From NCBI GenBank assembly GCA_046329535.1, contig JAXLUN010000005.1, positions 1 to 64,000 on the forward strand: a stretch of 64,000 nt of DNA, given 5' to 3'. Shown here piece by piece: positions 43,733 through 52,713 of this stretch. The notes beneath the pieces were generated by a model. The model saw only the letters and a program-made list of their open reading frames with translations, was not told the DNA's origin and did not search any database. The DNA is from Bog-950 sp046329535 (GTDB taxonomy: Bacteria; Bacteroidota; Bacteroidia; Chitinophagales; LD1). The translations under genes were made by a program, and so were the position numbers. Positions within the stretch are counted from its first letter, which is position 1; each line of letters opens with the position of its first letter.

Positions 43733-44869
43733 CTAACTAATTATTTCTAACAGAGAGCTGGTAATGCAATTTAACTCATCGTGTTCCAGCTCCGTATGAA
43801 TCGGCAATGATAAAACAGATTTGCATAGATTTTCAGTGACCGGAAACATGCCTTCTGTGTATCGTGTGTCTTTATAGGCTTTTTGAAGGTGCAGCGGTAT
43901 GGGATAATATACCATTGAAGGAATTCCCTTTTGAGCCAGTTTTTCCTTTACTAAATCTCGATTAATATTTCTGATTTGCAAGGTGTATTGATGGAAGACA
44001 TGCGATGAATAACTGGCTCTATGGGGAGTTATTAAATTGCGATTACCATCAAATGCTTTGTCGTAAAAATCGGCAACCGATCTACGTTTTTTAATATACT
44101 CATCCAGATATTTCAACTTTACATTTAATACTGCGGCCTGAATGGAATCTAATCTGGAATTTACTCCAATTTCATCGTGAATATACTGCTGGGATTGACC
44201 ATGATTTGATATTTTTCTTAGCCTTTCAGCCAAAATTGAATTGTTTGTATTTAGTGCTCCTCCATCGCCATAGCAACCCAAATTTTTGGATGGGAAAAAC
44301 GATGTGGTTCCTATAGTGCCTACTGTGCCGCATTTCTTTCTTTTACCGGTGGTGAAGAGATAATCAGCTCCAATAGCCTGTGCGTTATCCTCAATTACAT
44401 CCAGATTATGTTTCGCGGCAATGTTAAGTATTGGTTCCATATCTGCACATTGCCCGAATAAATGAACTGGCACAATAGCTCTGGTTTTGTCGGTAATGGC
44501 CTTTTCAATAGATAAGGGGTCAATAGTGAACGTTTCGGGATTAACATCTACCAATACGGGCTTAAGTTTCAGCAGTGCAATAACTTCGGCTGTGGCAACG
44601 TAAGTAAAACTGCTGGTAATAACTTCATCTCCAGGTTGATATTGAAGAGCCATCATGGCTATTTGAAGCGCATCTGTTCCATTAGCACAACTAATTACAT
44701 GATTGGTACCCAAATACATGGCCAGATTGTCTTCGAATTGTTTGACACCAGGCCCTTTAATAAACTGAGTTGATTCAAGAACTTCATGAATAGCCGAATC
44801 AATCTCAGTTTTTATTCTGTTGTACTGAGTTTTTAAATCGACCATCTTTATTTCTTTCACCACCTTCAT
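43733..44869 (-). CDS. DegT/DnrJ/EryC1/StrS sugar aminotransferase (WbpE-like)
   Basis: 378-residue PLP enzyme of the sugar aminotransferase class: SCANGTDALQIAM, FTYVATAEVI, VPVHLFGQCADM, VIEDNAQAIGADY, and the Schiff-base Lys in FFPSKNLGCYGDGGA. HGQSQQYIHDEIGVNSRLD fits the WbpE/WlbC type. It probably transaminates a 3-keto-UDP-sugar before the WbpD-like acetyltransferase. The 3-dehydrogenase (WbpB) that would make that substrate is absent here. First gene of the operon; the start is either 44869 or 44845 (MVDLKTQY). Confidence 0.9.
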   Translation of the reverse strand: MKVVKEIKMVDLKTQYNRIKTEIDSAIHEVLESTQFIKGPGVKQFEDNLAMYLGTNHVISCANGTDALQIAMMALQYQPGDEVITSSFTYVATAEVIALLKLKPVLVDVNPETFTIDPLSIEKAITDKTRAIVPVHLFGQCADMEPILNIAAKHNLDVIEDNAQAIGADYLFTTGKRKKCGTVGTIGTTSFFPSKNLGCYGDGGALNTNNSILAERLRKISNHGQSQQYIHDEIGVNSRLDSIQAAVLNVKLKYLDEYIKKRRSVADFYDKAFDGNRNLITPHRASYSSHVFHQYTLQIRNINRDLVKEKLAQKGIPSMVYYPIPLHLQKAYKDTRYTEGMFPVTENLCKSVLSLPIHTELEHDELNCITSSLLEIIS

Positions 44870-44871
44870 TT

Positions 44872-44898
44872 TTTGAGCGGGCTAAAATAATACTTTTG
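44872..44898 (+). promoter_or_regulatory. Promoter of the outer-membrane protein gene at 44920
   Basis: TTTG (44872-44875) and an exact TACTTTTG (44891-44898) with a 15-nt spacer, slightly short. The longer in-frame TTG start at 44896 falls inside the -7 box, which argues for the ATG at 44920. Confidence 0.45.
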
Positions 44899-44919
44899 TA
44901 TTCACAGCGTTTAGCAACC

Positions 44920-45714
44920 ATGGCCGTAAATAAGATATTCTATCGTTTCGTTTTACCCTTAATATTCTCCTCTCTTGCGATTTTATGTTTTGCTCAAAAA
45001 GAGGATGACCTTAAGAAGAAGAAAAAAAATTTTGAGCCTAGTAATGCTGTATTGATTGCCCCCAATTACACTGCACAATTCCCTTACGGCAATATGGGTG
45101 ACAGATTCGGATTTAATTCTCGTTTTGGCCTACATATTTCATATAAGATGAAAAAAAATTGGTTAGTAGGGGGGGAGGCCGGTTTTTTGTTTGGAACTAA
45201 TGTTCGCGAAGCCTACGTGCTGGATAACATTTCTTTACCCTCCGGACAATTCATAAGTCAGAACAATGACTTAATAAGAGTAAAGCCTCAGGAACAGGGA
45301 TTTGATATTAAGTTCACTGCAGGAAAAATTGTTCCATTCAGCGAGAAATATCCTGACGCGGGTCTTTTGTTTATGACCAGCGTTGGTTTTCTTCAGCATT
45401 TTATTGCCATAAATGTAAAAGAAGCTTCGCTCCCACAGTTGAATGAAACATATCGTAAAGGTTATGATAGAATGGCTAATGGTCCAGTTATTTCTCAGTT
45501 TATTGGAGGTATATTTCTTTCCCGTAAAACTTTTGCCAGCGCTTATGCCGGCTTGCAGTTTGATGCGGCCTTTACTCAAGGCAGGCGAGCATACGATTTT
45601 TATTCAAGAGCCCCTTTGAAAGATAAACGCATTGATCTTTTCATAGGCATCAAAGTGGGTTGGGTAATCCCTGTATTTACTCAAACCAGCGAAAAAGAGT
45701 ATTTCTATTACTAG
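44920..45714 (+). CDS. Outer-membrane beta-barrel-like envelope protein
   Basis: 264 residues from ATG 44920. The signal peptide is cut after LCFAQ (near residue 26), followed by a very basic segment (KKKKKNF) and beta-strands with alternating hydrophobic residues (GFNSRFGLHISYKM, NWLVGGEAGFLFG). It is a Bacteroidota family placed in the outer membrane, possibly PorT-like. It is followed by waaA 33 bp downstream, so it may belong to the LPS assembly unit. No catalytic motif seen. Confidence 0.7.
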   Translation: MAVNKIFYRFVLPLIFSSLAILCFAQKEDDLKKKKKNFEPSNAVLIAPNYTAQFPYGNMGDRFGFNSRFGLHISYKMKKNWLVGGEAGFLFGTNVREAYVLDNISLPSGQFISQNNDLIRVKPQEQGFDIKFTAGKIVPFSEKYPDAGLLFMTSVGFLQHFIAINVKEASLPQLNETYRKGYDRMANGPVISQFIGGIFLSRKTFASAYAGLQFDAAFTQGRRAYDFYSRAPLKDKRIDLFIGIKVGWVIPVFTQTSEKEYFYY

Positions 45715-45747
45715 AGTTTAATACAGATGTAAAATAAATATACCCTC

Positions 45748-46992
45748 GTGTTATCTATACTTGTTTACAATGTTGCCATCAGATTCTACTATCTGGTCAT
45801 TTATCTGGCAACACCGTTCAGTCATAAGGCAAAGTTATGGATTGAAGGAAGAAAGAACTGGAAAGATGCCTTCAGCAGAATAGATTTTGGTAAAGGAAAA
45901 AGAATCTGGTTTCATTGTGCTTCCCTGGGTGAATTTGAGCAGGCACGTCCGGTTATTGAGGAGTGGAAAAAATCACATTCTGATGACTTTATAATTCTGA
46001 CATTCTTTTCACCTTCCGGATATGAAGTCCGTAGGAGTTATCAATCCGCAGATTTGATAATGTATCTTCCTTTAGATACACATAAAAATGCGCATGCGTT
46101 TTTGGAAGCTGTTAAGCCGGATATAGCCTTGTTTACTAAGTATGAATTCTGGTTTCATTATTTACAGGAGCTTAAGGCTAGAAAAATTACAGTTATTCTT
46201 TTCTCGTCTGTATTTAGAAAGGAACAGGTCTTTTTTCGATGGTACGGGAGTTTCTTTAGAAGTATGCTAGGCTGTTTCACAAAAGTATTTGTACAGAACA
46301 TATACTCGCAACAGTTACTCAAAACTATTTCTATAGAAAGTGAAGTTTGTTTTGATACACGGTTTGACAGGGTTAACAACATTATGCAGCGCAGAAAAAT
46401 GTTTGATTCTATTGAGAAATTTAAAGGCAAAAGAAAGTTGATAGTTGCCGGCAGTACATGGATGCCAGATGAAGAGCTACTGGTGAGCCTGATAAATGAA
46501 AGTGTCCTTCAGGAATGTAAGTTCATTATAGCGCCTCATAATATTAATCAACATTCAATAGATGCATTAGTCACTAGGATTAAGAGGCAGGTTATTCGCT
46601 TTTCGGAGATTAATGATAGTAATACACATATGGCCGATGTAGTTATAGTAGATAATGTAGGCAATCTGGCTTCGTTATATGCTTACGCGGAAGTTGCTTA
46701 TGTTGGTGGAGGATTTAATTCAAGTGTTCACAATGTATTAGAGCCCGCTGTTTATGGTATTCCGGTATTATTCGGCCCCAATCATCAAAAATCAGAGGAG
46801 GCGAAAGATATTGTAGATTATCCCATTGATGATTATTTCACCTTCAAGCATGCTCTGGATGAGTTAATCGGTGATGCCGAAAAGAGAAATACTATAGGTT
46901 TGAAGAACAAACAGTATGTTCAGCACAGATTAGGTGGAAGCTTAAGAATAGTAGCGTACATGAACCAAATTATTAATCCAACTATCAGTTAG
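45748..46992 (+). CDS. waaA: 3-deoxy-D-manno-octulosonic acid transferase
   Basis: 414 residues; N-terminal membrane anchor followed by the KDO-transferase GT30 fold. Motifs: WFHCASLGEFEQARP with the catalytic Glu, LTFFSPSGYEVRR, YLPLDT, TKYEFW, and AGSTWMPDEELL with the C-terminal GGGFNSSVHNVLEPAVYGIPVLFGPNH. Adds Kdo to lipid A precursor at the inner face of the inner membrane. The start is a GTG at 45748; no ATG fits the family N-terminus. The following TPR gene is 14-23 bp away. Confidence 0.93.
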   Translation: MLSILVYNVAIRFYYLVIYLATPFSHKAKLWIEGRKNWKDAFSRIDFGKGKRIWFHCASLGEFEQARPVIEEWKKSHSDDFIILTFFSPSGYEVRRSYQSADLIMYLPLDTHKNAHAFLEAVKPDIALFTKYEFWFHYLQELKARKITVILFSSVFRKEQVFFRWYGSFFRSMLGCFTKVFVQNIYSQQLLKTISIESEVCFDTRFDRVNNIMQRRKMFDSIEKFKGKRKLIVAGSTWMPDEELLVSLINESVLQECKFIIAPHNINQHSIDALVTRIKRQVIRFSEINDSNTHMADVVIVDNVGNLASLYAYAEVAYVGGGFNSSVHNVLEPAVYGIPVLFGPNHQKSEEAKDIVDYPIDDYFTFKHALDELIGDAEKRNTIGLKNKQYVQHRLGGSLRIVAYMNQIINPTIS

Positions 46993-47015
46993 CCTAAAAA
47001 ATCAAAGTGAATACT

Positions 47016-47870
47016 ATGACAGAATTTGACAAACTATGGAATTACAACGATCCTGCCTCTACAGAGGTCAAGTTCAGGGAAATTTTGACGCAGATAAATC
47101 CTCGAGAAAAGTCATCAGACTATCTGCAGCTGCTTACTCAAATCGCACGAACTCAAAGCCTGCAAAAAAAATTTGATGAAGCACACAAAATACTGGATAC
47201 GATAAGTCAAAATTTGTCAGACAAGAATTCCATTGAAAAGATACGTTATTTCCTGGAGCGTGGTAGGACATTTAATTCTTCTGGCGATAAACGGAATGCT
47301 GAGGTTTGTTTCAGAAAGGCACTCGATACTGCGCAAGAACTTAAACAGGATTTTTACAGTATTGATGCTATTCACATGTTGGCTATTATTGCTACTCCTG
47401 AAGAATCCGTTCAACTGAATGAAGATGCGATATTGCTGGCCGAAAATTCTGAACAGGAACGAGCTAAAAACTGGCTCGGGTCACTATATAACAATCTGGC
47501 TTGGAGTTATTTCGATAAGGAAGAATTTGATAAGGCGCTAAGTATTTTCTTACGCGCGCTTAAATGGCGTGAAGATAGGGGGCAAGCATACGAAACATTT
47601 TTAGCTAAATGGTGCGTTGCACGTACGTTACGAGCTATGAATCGTATAGACGAGGCGATTAAAATTCAACTGGCATTGTTCGAAGAATTAGTGGAAACCG
47701 ACCGCAAAGATGGATATGTGTATGAGGAGTTAGCGGAGTTATATTTGTTGTTAAACGATCCGGTATACAAAATGTATTTTCAGTTTGCGTATAACGAACT
47801 CGTACAAGATGCATGGTTGGCTAAAAATGAGCCAGCCCGTTTAGACCGTTTAAAGCAGTTATCCGCTTGA
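47016..47870 (+). CDS. TPR-repeat protein
   Basis: 284 residues with about five TPR-like helix pairs (FDEAHKILDTISQ, RNAEVCFRKALDTAQEL, YNNLAWSYFDKEEFDKALSIF, ARTLRAMNRIDEAIKIQ). No signal peptide, so cytosolic scaffold or regulator. The ATG at 47016 was chosen over GTG 47007. It is co-directional with waaA (23-bp gap) but shares no evident function. No Bacteroidota family name recognised. Confidence 0.75.
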   Translation: MTEFDKLWNYNDPASTEVKFREILTQINPREKSSDYLQLLTQIARTQSLQKKFDEAHKILDTISQNLSDKNSIEKIRYFLERGRTFNSSGDKRNAEVCFRKALDTAQELKQDFYSIDAIHMLAIIATPEESVQLNEDAILLAENSEQERAKNWLGSLYNNLAWSYFDKEEFDKALSIFLRALKWREDRGQAYETFLAKWCVARTLRAMNRIDEAIKIQLALFEELVETDRKDGYVYEELAELYLLLNDPVYKMYFQFAYNELVQDAWLAKNEPARLDRLKQLSA

Positions 47871-47963
47871 ATACTGCCAGGCAAAAAAATCTTGACAAAC
47901 TAAATCTTCTTATTTAACTTTCGGTTTGAATTGTAAAATATACTCTGACTAAAAATTATTGCC

Positions 47964-50561
47964 ATGAAAAAATTGAACTATTTATTGTTTCTGCTTTTAA
48001 GCAGCCTATCTTTTCTATCCGCCAAAGATGTAGACCAGGCAATGGCGGCTCAGGTGGCTAAAAATTTCTATCTGCAAAATAATTCCAACGTAAGTAGTCT
48101 TACAGGAGTGGAACTTGTATATGAGTGCAAAACTAATGCTGGTGTAGGAAGATTAAGTGATAACAAGCCTGTTTACTACATATTTAATATGGGTGCCGGA
48201 AATGGTTTTGTTATTGTATCAGGAGATGACCTTGTACGCCCGGTATTGGGTTACGGCACAGAGACTGCATGGGTTATGAGTGATCTTGCACCAGCAGCCA
48301 GCAAGTGGTTAGATAATTACAAGAAGCAGATTGTTTTTGTGAAGGAGAATGTATTTGAAACTACTCCAGAAATTTCGGACCTGTGGTACAAATACTATAA
48401 CAACATTACCGTTAATGACGGCTCCAGAGCGGCTCAGGCTGTTAACCCACTTTGCGCCACTCGATGGAATCAATCTCCCTATGAAAATGCATTATGTCCC
48501 TATGATGCTGGTTATGGTGAAAGGGCTGTAACCGGATGTGTGGCTACTGCTATGGCACAGGTAATGAAGTTTTGGAATTACCCAACTCAGGGTACCGGCT
48601 TTCATTCCTACAATGATCAGCACTATGGTAGTCAGTCTGCTAACTTTGGAAGCACCACCTATAATTGGGCCGGTATGCCTAATATTCTAAACTCAAGTAA
48701 TGCGAATGTGGCAACCTTAATGTATCACTGCGGTGTGTCGGTGGATATGGGATATGGTGTGGGGGCCACCGGAGGAAGTAGTGCTTATGTAGTGGCTTCT
48801 CAATCTCCCGTGCAGGCTTGCGCAGAATATTCATACAAAACTTACTTTGGTTATGACCCTTCTACTCTGCAAGGTGTAGTTCGTCAAAACTATTCTGATG
48901 TGAACTGGATGAATCTGATGAAGACAGAGTTAAATGCCGGCAGACCGATGCAGTATGCAGGTTTTGGCAATGGCGGTGGACATACCTGGGTTTGTGATGG
49001 CTACGATAACAACGATTATTTACACATGAATTGGGGTTGGGGAGGAAATAGTGATGGATATTTCTTTGTGAATAATCTGGATCCATCTTCATTAGGAGCC
49101 GGAGGCGGAACGGGAGGTTTTAATAGTGGTCAGCAAGCGGTTATTGGCATTAAACCACTGAATGGCGGGGGCGGAGGAACCATCAATCAGAGTAGCATAC
49201 AGTTATATTCCGCAACTACTGTAAGTGCCAATCCTTTTCAAACCGGAGGGAGTTTTAGTGTATATGCTGATATTGCCAATTTGGGTTCAAGTGATTTTAC
49301 TGGAGATTTTGCAGCAGCTTTGTTTAACAGTGATGGTGTATTCGTTCAATACATTCAGGAATTTACCGGAGCGACTGCTCAGGCAGGTTATCATTATAAC
49401 ACAACTTTTACTGCCAATCCGCTGGAGTTAATTCCAGGAACCTATTACATAGGAGTGTACTATAAGAATGGCAGTAATAATTACTCTTTAATAGACGAAG
49501 CAACTTTTAGTAATCCAGTTTCAATTACAGTTACCGGTCCGGCCAATCAAATTGAAATGTACAGCAATACCACTGTGACACCATCTACTATTGTGAAAAA
49601 TGCTTCTTTTGATATTACCAATCAAATTTGGAACAACAGCGTCAGTAATTTTACCGGCTATGTGTCGGCTGATTTATTCACGCTCGATGGAACATATGTT
49701 ACAACTATTGACGAGGTCAGCGTAAACATGACTGCCAATTATTACTACAACTTTACATTCAGTTCAACCGGATTAAGTGTTGATCCGGGAACCTATTATG
49801 TTGCCTTCTTTAGTTCTCCCGATCAAACAAACTGGACTCTGGTTTACAACGGTAGTTATCCCAACCCCATTACCGTAACAATTACAGATGCTGCTCTAAG
49901 CCCGGATGTTTATGAAAGTGATAACACTGAAGGTACTGCCTATTCATTGCCTGTTACCTTTAGCGGTAACAGCGCATCAACCAGCACTACAGGTTCTAAT
50001 ATGCATGTTGGTAATGACTTTGATTACTATAAAGTGACTCTTCCTGCAGGAACCAACTATTCTATTATAGCACGCGTTCATGATAGTTACAGTAGCGGTA
50101 ATGGTAATACTTATACCAACGATGCTCAACTTAGTTATAAAGTAAATGGAGGTAATTTTAGTGATGCTTACGATGATGTATTACCTGCTGCTATTTATGT
50201 TCCCGGAGGGGGAACTGTTGTGTTTTTCGTATCAAACTACTTCTCCGGATCAACAGGCACCTATCTTTTAGATTTACAGGTGACCAGAGGTGCTAATGTG
50301 GGTATATCAGATGTTTCAGAACAGAAGCTTTCCGTATTTCCAAATCCGGCAAGTGAAGATGTCTTTGTAGACGCCTCCAATCAGAATGGTAATTATACAC
50401 TGCAGTTGTTTAATCAGCTGGGAGAGCAGTTAATGGCAACTTCAGGCTCTTTCAACAGCCAGTTGATTAAATTGAATGTTCGAGGGGTTCCCGCGGGAGT
50501 TTATACTATACAACTTACCTCTGCAGGAAAGACGTTGAACTCAAAACTAATTGTAAGATAA
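47964..50561 (+). CDS. C10-family (streptopain-like) cysteine protease with T9SS tail
   Basis: 865 residues. The signal peptide ends near SFLSAK (residue 21). An inhibitory propeptide-like region (about 25-150) follows, then the C10 peptidase domain with catalytic Cys192 in VTGCVATAMAQVMKFW, His340 in GGHTWVCDGYD and the oxyanion/Trp stretch LHMNWGWGG. Two homologous beta-sandwich repeats come next (about 410-525 and 530-645), then a PPC-like domain (about 650-780) and a T9SS type A sorting tail (SVFPNPASEDVF to LNSKLIVR). It is a secreted protease, homologous in core to Porphyromonas PrtT and streptococcal SpeB. Activation by propeptide removal is inferred. Its own promoter is weak. Confidence 0.93.
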   Translation: MKKLNYLLFLLLSSLSFLSAKDVDQAMAAQVAKNFYLQNNSNVSSLTGVELVYECKTNAGVGRLSDNKPVYYIFNMGAGNGFVIVSGDDLVRPVLGYGTETAWVMSDLAPAASKWLDNYKKQIVFVKENVFETTPEISDLWYKYYNNITVNDGSRAAQAVNPLCATRWNQSPYENALCPYDAGYGERAVTGCVATAMAQVMKFWNYPTQGTGFHSYNDQHYGSQSANFGSTTYNWAGMPNILNSSNANVATLMYHCGVSVDMGYGVGATGGSSAYVVASQSPVQACAEYSYKTYFGYDPSTLQGVVRQNYSDVNWMNLMKTELNAGRPMQYAGFGNGGGHTWVCDGYDNNDYLHMNWGWGGNSDGYFFVNNLDPSSLGAGGGTGGFNSGQQAVIGIKPLNGGGGGTINQSSIQLYSATTVSANPFQTGGSFSVYADIANLGSSDFTGDFAAALFNSDGVFVQYIQEFTGATAQAGYHYNTTFTANPLELIPGTYYIGVYYKNGSNNYSLIDEATFSNPVSITVTGPANQIEMYSNTTVTPSTIVKNASFDITNQIWNNSVSNFTGYVSADLFTLDGTYVTTIDEVSVNMTANYYYNFTFSSTGLSVDPGTYYVAFFSSPDQTNWTLVYNGSYPNPITVTITDAALSPDVYESDNTEGTAYSLPVTFSGNSASTSTTGSNMHVGNDFDYYKVTLPAGTNYSIIARVHDSYSSGNGNTYTNDAQLSYKVNGGNFSDAYDDVLPAAIYVPGGGTVVFFVSNYFSGSTGTYLLDLQVTRGANVGISDVSEQKLSVFPNPASEDVFVDASNQNGNYTLQLFNQLGEQLMATSGSFNSQLIKLNVRGVPAGVYTIQLTSAGKTLNSKLIVR

Positions 50562-50568
50562 TATAGTG

Positions 50569-50599
50569 AAGAGGAGTTGAATAGCAACTCCTCTTTATT
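50569..50599 (+). terminator. Terminator after the C10 protease
   Basis: 11-bp perfect stem (50569-50579 with 50585-50595, core GAGGAGTTG), 5-nt loop, T-rich tail. An in-frame TTG at 50577 for the next gene lies inside it and is therefore not a start. Confidence 0.85.
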
Positions 50600-50609
50600 T
50601 ACTCCTCAA

Positions 50610-51107
50610 ATGTTAGATATGAAAAGAGTAATGCCTGTCATTGTAGTTATGTTCTCGACCACACTAATGTTCTGTAAAACCAAACAGGTAGTAAACACTA
50701 CATCTAAGGTAACGGAGAAGGCGTTGGTGTACAAGACAAAGGCTGATTATTCGAGTTATGTTCCGGTTACATTGAGCACGGATAAAAAGTCAATTGTAGC
50801 CTACCCATCACCATCTGATGTGTTTTATGACGGTCAACTTGCGAAGCCTACCGCTTTAGTGAATGGTTATTGGCTAGATAATCGCGGTGTGGGAGTCAAT
50901 ACAGCATTTCTTAAAATAACATATGAGGATTATTCAAGGTTGAAATATGCTCCGCAATTATCTGAAATGATGCAAATGATTTTGGATGCAGATCCTCTTC
51001 TGGAGCTTTATGTTATAGACAATAAAGCAAAATACAAAGACAACCTGGATGAGCTCAATAAAATAATAAAGAAAGGCGGGCTTAAAAAAATTGAGCGTTT
51101 GAAATAA
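50610..51107 (+). CDS. Exported hypothetical protein
   Basis: 165 residues. The signal-like N-terminus (MKRVMPVIVVMFSTTLMFC, if started at 50619) is consistent with lipoprotein or periplasmic export, although Phe before Cys is not a standard lipobox. The mature part is rich in Tyr, Lys and Asp, with no recognised domain. It probably belongs to a Bacteroidota-restricted family. The gene lies after a strong terminator, 46 bp before lgt. Start chosen at 50610; 50619 is equally possible. Confidence 0.65.
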   Translation: MLDMKRVMPVIVVMFSTTLMFCKTKQVVNTTSKVTEKALVYKTKADYSSYVPVTLSTDKKSIVAYPSPSDVFYDGQLAKPTALVNGYWLDNRGVGVNTAFLKITYEDYSRLKYAPQLSEMMQMILDADPLLELYVIDNKAKYKDNLDELNKIIKKGGLKKIERLK

Positions 51108-51153
51108 AGTTGTTTTCATTTCTTTAGTTGAAATACTGTTTCATATTTAACCA

Positions 51154-51963
51154 ATGAATCTCTTCATACACTGGAATCCCAATCCTGATTTTATTGCTTT
51201 AGGAAATTTCTCCATTAAATGGTATGGTGCGCTTTGGGGACTTTCCCTGATTGCAGCTTTTTTTATTGAACGCTATATTTTTAAAAAACTTAGGGTAGAT
51301 GATGATAAACTCACCATTGCTATTCAATACATTTTCGTGGGAGGACTCATTGGAGCAAGAATAGCTCATATTGTTTTTTACTCATTGGATTATTACATGC
51401 TGCATCCATCTGAACTGATTGCTGTTTGGAAAGGAGGGCTTGCCAGTCACGGTGGTGTTGTTGGCGGGCTGCTTGGTCTGTATGCTTTTTGCAGGGTACA
51501 TAAAGAGTTTAGTTTTTTTTGGTTGCTCGACCATGGAATCATATCCGTTGTGTTGTTAGCCTCGCTAATTCGTTTGGGCAACTTAATGAACTCAGAACTT
51601 TATGGCAAACCCACACAAGTGCCTTGGGCATTTGTTTTTGAACAAGTAGATAACATTCCAAGACACGCGGTGGTTCTTTATGAAAGCATCGCATATTTAC
51701 TGATTCAGTTTTTTATGCTCTTTATTTTCAATCGATACAAAGATTCTAAACCCGGTATTTATATTGCGTCTTTTCTTTTACTGGTTTTTACTAGCCGTTT
51801 TTTATTGGAGTTTTATAAAGAGCCGGATGGCGAAATGATTCTTGATATTATCAGTAAAACCCAGCTTTTAAATATCCCGTTTATATTAACTGGTGTGGTT
51901 ATTTTTTATCTGCTCACTGCCAACAAACTCTCTTATAGTACAACCAATTTACCAAGGGCATAG
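51154..51963 (+). CDS. lgt: Prolipoprotein diacylglyceryl transferase
   Basis: 269 residues, seven or so membrane helices; attaches diacylglycerol to lipobox cysteines. Canonical residues are in place: SIKWYGALWG (Tyr), ASHGGVVGG (His), IRLGNLMNSELYG (the Arg and Asn of GRxGN; Leu precedes the Arg), RHAVVLYES, and SRFLLEFYKEPD (C-terminal Arg/Glu pair). This is the normal, essential copy, in contrast to the divergent one at 9550. The next gene is 6 bp downstream. Confidence 0.95.
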   Translation: MNLFIHWNPNPDFIALGNFSIKWYGALWGLSLIAAFFIERYIFKKLRVDDDKLTIAIQYIFVGGLIGARIAHIVFYSLDYYMLHPSELIAVWKGGLASHGGVVGGLLGLYAFCRVHKEFSFFWLLDHGIISVVLLASLIRLGNLMNSELYGKPTQVPWAFVFEQVDNIPRHAVVLYESIAYLLIQFFMLFIFNRYKDSKPGIYIASFLLLVFTSRFLLEFYKEPDGEMILDIISKTQLLNIPFILTGVVIFYLLTANKLSYSTTNLPRA

Positions 51964-51969
51964 ATAAGT

Positions 51970-52686
51970 ATGGCTCGTTATGAAAAATGGTTAGGTGCCG
52001 GATTGGGCTGGTTGGTTACGGGAAATCCGGTAGGAGGACTATTGGGTTTTATTGCTGGTAGCTTTATTGGAAAAGATGGTGCAGGTATTTCAAAGGGAGA
52101 GTTAACCGGAATTACAGAGTTTGAAACAAATCTGATAGTCATTGCTTCACACCTGATGAAGATAGATGGCAAAGTATCTCTGGAGGAAATATCTTTTACG
52201 CGAAATTTTTTCGATACTCATTTTGACGGTAATCTTTCTGAGAAGCGAACTCAGATAATACATCATTGCCTTTCTAAAGAGTATGACTTAGGATTGGCTT
52301 GTGATCGATTGCGTATGTACACAGAACACGGTACACGTATACAGGTCATTCGTTTCCTGCTTGATTTGGCGATGAGTGACGGAGTCTTAAATGAACGGGA
52401 GAATTACTTCATTTTTAAAATAGCAGGTTTTGTTAACGTAAACGATATTGATTATAGAAAACTAAGGTCGCAACATACAGAAACAGTCTTGTCACATTAT
52501 GAAGTATTGGGAGTCAGGAGTAGCATGAGTTTACAGGAGATCAGAAATGTATACCGTCAGTTGATATTAAAATACCATCCGGATAGAAACCCCAACCTTA
52601 CCGCAGAAGAGAAAAAAAAATATGCATTAAAATTTCAGATGATTAAGGAAGCGTATGAAAAGATAAAGGCCGATAAATCGGCCTGA
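51970..52686 (+). CDS. DjlA-like membrane co-chaperone (TerB plus J domain)
   Basis: 238 residues: Gly-rich N-terminal membrane-associating segment (about 8-35), a TerB-like acidic metal-binding helical domain (about 45-150) and a C-terminal J domain (about 178-238) with the DnaK-activating HPD in LKYHPDRNPN. The order matches DjlA. It regulates DnaK at the membrane. A perfect 7-bp palindrome (52667-52673/52678-52684) overlaps the stop codon and may end transcription weakly. Confidence 0.88.
   Translation: MARYEKWLGAGLGWLVTGNPVGGLLGFIAGSFIGKDGAGISKGELTGITEFETNLIVIASHLMKIDGKVSLEEISFTRNFFDTHFDGNLSEKRTQIIHHCLSKEYDLGLACDRLRMYTEHGTRIQVIRFLLDLAMSDGVLNERENYFIFKIAGFVNVNDIDYRKLRSQHTETVLSHYEVLGVRSSMSLQEIRNVYRQLILKYHPDRNPNLTAEEKKKYALKFQMIKEAYEKIKADKSA
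52667..52684 (+). terminator. Possible weak terminator at the DjlA-like gene end
   Basis: AGGCCGA, TAAA loop, TCGGCCT form a perfect hairpin directly over the stop codon, but no T-run follows. Convergent TPR gene begins its stop 28 bp later. Confidence 0.35.
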
Positions 52687-52713
52687 TATCTACTTAAGTG
52701 TAATCACTGAAAT

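Noticed and set aside
47891..47922. sigma70-like TTGACA before the C10 protease
   Set aside because: Bacteroidota do not use this element; a partial TTG/TAACTTTC pair overlaps but is too weak to list.
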